Origin: a virus
Length of the DNA stretch: 23,870 nt
Direction: 5' to 3' (one strand)
IMG/VR virus record: IMGVR_UViG_3300018038_000179
Span: 1 to 23,870 of that record
The notes under the pieces were generated by a model. It did no database searches, was not told where the DNA came from, and was given only the letters and a program-made list of their open reading frames with translations. The position numbers and the translations under genes are program-made. Shown here in pieces: positions 22,017-23,870 of the stretch; positions within the stretch are counted from its first letter, which is position 1; each line of letters opens with the position of its first letter.

Positions 22017-23870
22017 TTACGCGCCCGCGCTTTTCTGCAGGCCGCGATAGTCGATAGCCGCCGCGCCGAAGTCCATGCGCGCCTTGATCTCGACGCCATC
22101 GATCTCGAAGCCCTGCTTGGTCTCGATGTACACGCCCTGCTGGCCTTCGAGGTAGCAGTACTCGATGGTGTCGATCTGCGCCGGGTCCGCGATCAGATAC
22201 CACGCGATTTCGCTCGCGGCGTCGAGACGCGGCTCGACGACCGGAACGAGACCGCGCACCCACTCCGGCACCACCGAACCCGGAGTCGCCGAAGCGAGGT
22301 TGATCGGGAAGATGAACTGGAGTGCGTAAGTTTCGAGGGCGGTCGGTACCGCGATGAACCGCGGAATCAGGTTCAGGGGAGTACCCTGCGGCCCCTTCTG
22401 AAGGCGCATATTCTGGCGACCGTTGGCGAGCGCCGCCAGCGGGCCCGGCGCCTGGGTAGTGCCGGGATTGGTCTGCGGGTTGATGTTGGTGCCGGCGCCG
22501 GTCAGCAAGTTGTTATGGGCGGCGGCGAACAGCGCGGTCTGTCCCGTATCACCCGCGTAAATCGCCTGCGGGTTGTTGATGATCAGCCCCCAAACCGTGT
22601 CGGACTCCAGGCGGGCTGCGGCCACACCCAACAACGCCGGGACGCGAGTAAACGCCTGCAAGTCATCGTTGATAATCACCTTGCGGGTGATCGCCACGAT
22701 CTCGCCGTAGGTGGCGAGCTGGTAGCTAACGTTGTTGTCGGTCAACTGCGCGCGGTGGTACTCGCCCTTTTCATTCAACTGCTGCAGGCTGGGGGCATCC
22801 GCCAGCATCACGCGATTGATCGGCTTGAAGTCGGCCGCCGTCATCTGGCGGCAGAACGGCTGGAACGTGCGGGGATACGCTTCGTATCCCTGGCGCAGGG
22901 TTTTGTTGGCGACGTTCGCCAGGATCGCGGGGAAGTCCGAGGTCGACTCCGCGCCGCCTTCGAAATACTCCACGCTGCGGGACGGAGCGCGCATGGCGGT
23001 CTCCGCGATGCGGTTCGAGTCCCAACCGCGCGTGTCCACGCCACGGAGTTGCAAGTACTCCTTGGCCATGTCCATCAGCTTGAAGTTGCGGTACTCCCGT
23101 CCCTTCTCCTCTGCGTCACGCTGCTGCTGCTCTCCGCAGCCGGCGAGATACCCTCCGGAGAGCGGATGGCGGGCGAGAAAGAACCGGCTATCGGCGCGCA
23201 GGGTGATCGCGGCCTGCATGCACTCCAGCCGCTTGACCAAGGCATCCTTCCCGCTGCCCAACGTCCCGCCGGTATTCGGGTTCGGAGTGAAGACACCGCC
23301 CTGCACGTCCTTTTTGCCGTGCTGCTCCATCGCCGCGAACAACTGTTTGCGGGCGTCGTCCACCGAGATACCATCCGCGATGAACTTGCTGACGATGGTC
23401 GGCCCATCGATGCCATAGGGTTGGACAGTGGCGCCCAGCGCAGTGATCTCGCTGACGCGCAACCGCTCGGCCTTAATCGCTTCCTCACGGACGGCGGCCA
23501 AGGCCTGATCGTTTACAACACGGGCATCCGCGCCCGTAGCCTGCGTGGTTTCCGGCATTGCAGGTTTCTCCTTTTGTGGGCTGAGTGCCCGGATTGCATC
23601 AATCACGCCCTGATCGGGCGCACCGAAGACTGCGATTTCACCGTTGGGTTCCGCGTTCAAAAAACACGTGTTGAAATCCGCTGGCACGGGGCACGGAGAA
23701 ATCTCGAACGGCTCCCAGTCGGTCGCCTTGAACATCCCGATCTCCTGGCCGTTGAGATACGGCGGCTTCCCCTCCGGCATGCCCTCGGTCTGCATGTCGG
23801 TCTTCTCCCGCTTGTAAATGAACGTTCCGAAGCTCAGGTTCTGCACGATCCCAGTGGACGCCTTGCGAAA
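22017..23870 (-). CDS. Prohead protease / scaffold / major capsid fusion protein (5' partial)
   Basis: The product builds the phage head: a serine-type prohead protease, a scaffold and the major capsid protein in one chain. The reading frame is still open at the right edge, so the protease N-terminus with its catalytic residues lies outside the window. A GTG at 23846 is the first possible start seen and is probably not the true one. Counting from that GTG, residues 1-60 look like the end of an S78-type prohead protease, with the WEPFEIS...PVPAD motif at 44-57. Residues 95-190 are charged and helical, as in a scaffold. Residues 230-609 resemble the capsid domain of protease-capsid fusions, ending in a GVYIETKQGFEIDG-type strand pair. 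An internal ATG at 23558 has a strong ribosome binding site. The family call rests on remembered motifs and is fairly secure; the exact domain borders are inferred. Confidence 0.85.
   Translation of the reverse strand, partial: FRKASTGIVQNLSFGTFIYKREKTDMQTEGMPEGKPPYLNGQEIGMFKATDWEPFEISPCPVPADFNTCFLNAEPNGEIAVFGAPDQGVIDAIRALSPQKEKPAMPETTQATGADARVVNDQALAAVREEAIKAERLRVSEITALGATVQPYGIDGPTIVSKFIADGISVDDARKQLFAAMEQHGKKDVQGGVFTPNPNTGGTLGSGKDALVKRLECMQAAITLRADSRFFLARHPLSGGYLAGCGEQQQRDAEEKGREYRNFKLMDMAKEYLQLRGVDTRGWDSNRIAETAMRAPSRSVEYFEGGAESTSDFPAILANVANKTLRQGYEAYPRTFQPFCRQMTAADFKPINRVMLADAPSLQQLNEKGEYHRAQLTDNNVSYQLATYGEIVAITRKVIINDDLQAFTRVPALLGVAAARLESDTVWGLIINNPQAIYAGDTGQTALFAAAHNNLLTGAGTNINPQTNPGTTQAPGPLAALANGRQNMRLQKGPQGTPLNLIPRFIAVPTALETYALQFIFPINLASATPGSVVPEWVRGLVPVVEPRLDAASEIAWYLIADPAQIDTIEYCYLEGQQGVYIETKQGFEIDGVEIKARMDFGAAAIDYRGLQKSAGA
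23568..23575 (-). promoter_or_regulatory. Internal ribosome binding site inside the capsid fusion gene
   Basis: On the minus strand AAAAGGAG is followed by nine bases and then an in-frame ATG at 23558-23556 (MPETTQ...). It lies exactly between the protease remnant and the scaffold/capsid part. Starting there would give a 513-residue scaffold-capsid protein. This recalls lambda, where scaffold Nu3 is translated from a start nested in the protease gene C. The site is visible in the sequence; its use is inferred. Confidence 0.55.

Overview
The window is one strand-uniform block of a tailed-phage genome or prophage: the capsid, head-tail, tail, fiber and lysis genes of a probable long, non-contractile-tailed phage (siphovirus-type). 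All 21 convincing genes lie on the minus strand and are read from high to low coordinates. They are packed head to tail with ATGA, TAATG or few-base junctions, and no gap exceeds about 80 bases, so there is no gene-free stretch of more than 300 bases. I see no tRNA, rRNA, CRISPR, insertion sequence, integrase, attachment site or convincing promoter. Terminase and portal genes would be expected just beyond the right edge. The DNA is GC-rich, with mostly Shine-Dalgarno-type starts and a few GTG starts, which suggests a GC-rich, probably environmental bacterial host. The host phylum cannot be fixed from this window.

Head region (23870 to about 20692): the 3' part of a prohead protease / scaffold / major capsid fusion gene, cut by the window edge; a DUF2190-type capsid decoration protein; a head-tail joining protein; and a tail-terminator-like protein. 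Two strong hairpins flank the decoration gene. An internal ribosome binding site inside the fusion gene looks able to produce scaffold-capsid without protease.

Tail region (20663 to about 8275): a small unknown protein; a tail tube protein; a tail assembly chaperone; a zinc-ribbon protein in the -1 frame relative to the chaperone, with a GC-rich hairpin at the junction; an unknown protein with a virion-morphogenesis flavour; a 1214-residue tape measure protein; a small distal-tail-like protein; and a 1789-residue tail hub/tip protein that fuses pieces often encoded separately and carries an unexpected hydrophobic hairpin.

Tip, fiber and lysis region (8278 to 1): five small to medium structural proteins plus one unassigned small protein (113 aa). 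Two neighbours share a beta domain and one carries an internal duplication. They are followed by a 1054-residue fiber-like protein made of two globular domains alternating with two blocks of a roughly 20-residue aspartate/phenylalanine repeat. Then come a glucosaminidase (GH73-like) endolysin and an N-terminally anchored coiled-coil membrane protein overlapping it, which may be a lysis partner.

The most novel-looking items are the repeat fiber, the hub with its paired hydrophobic segments, the nested capsid start, the RNA hairpins whose G-U pairs fit only the transcribed strand, and the membrane coiled-coil protein.
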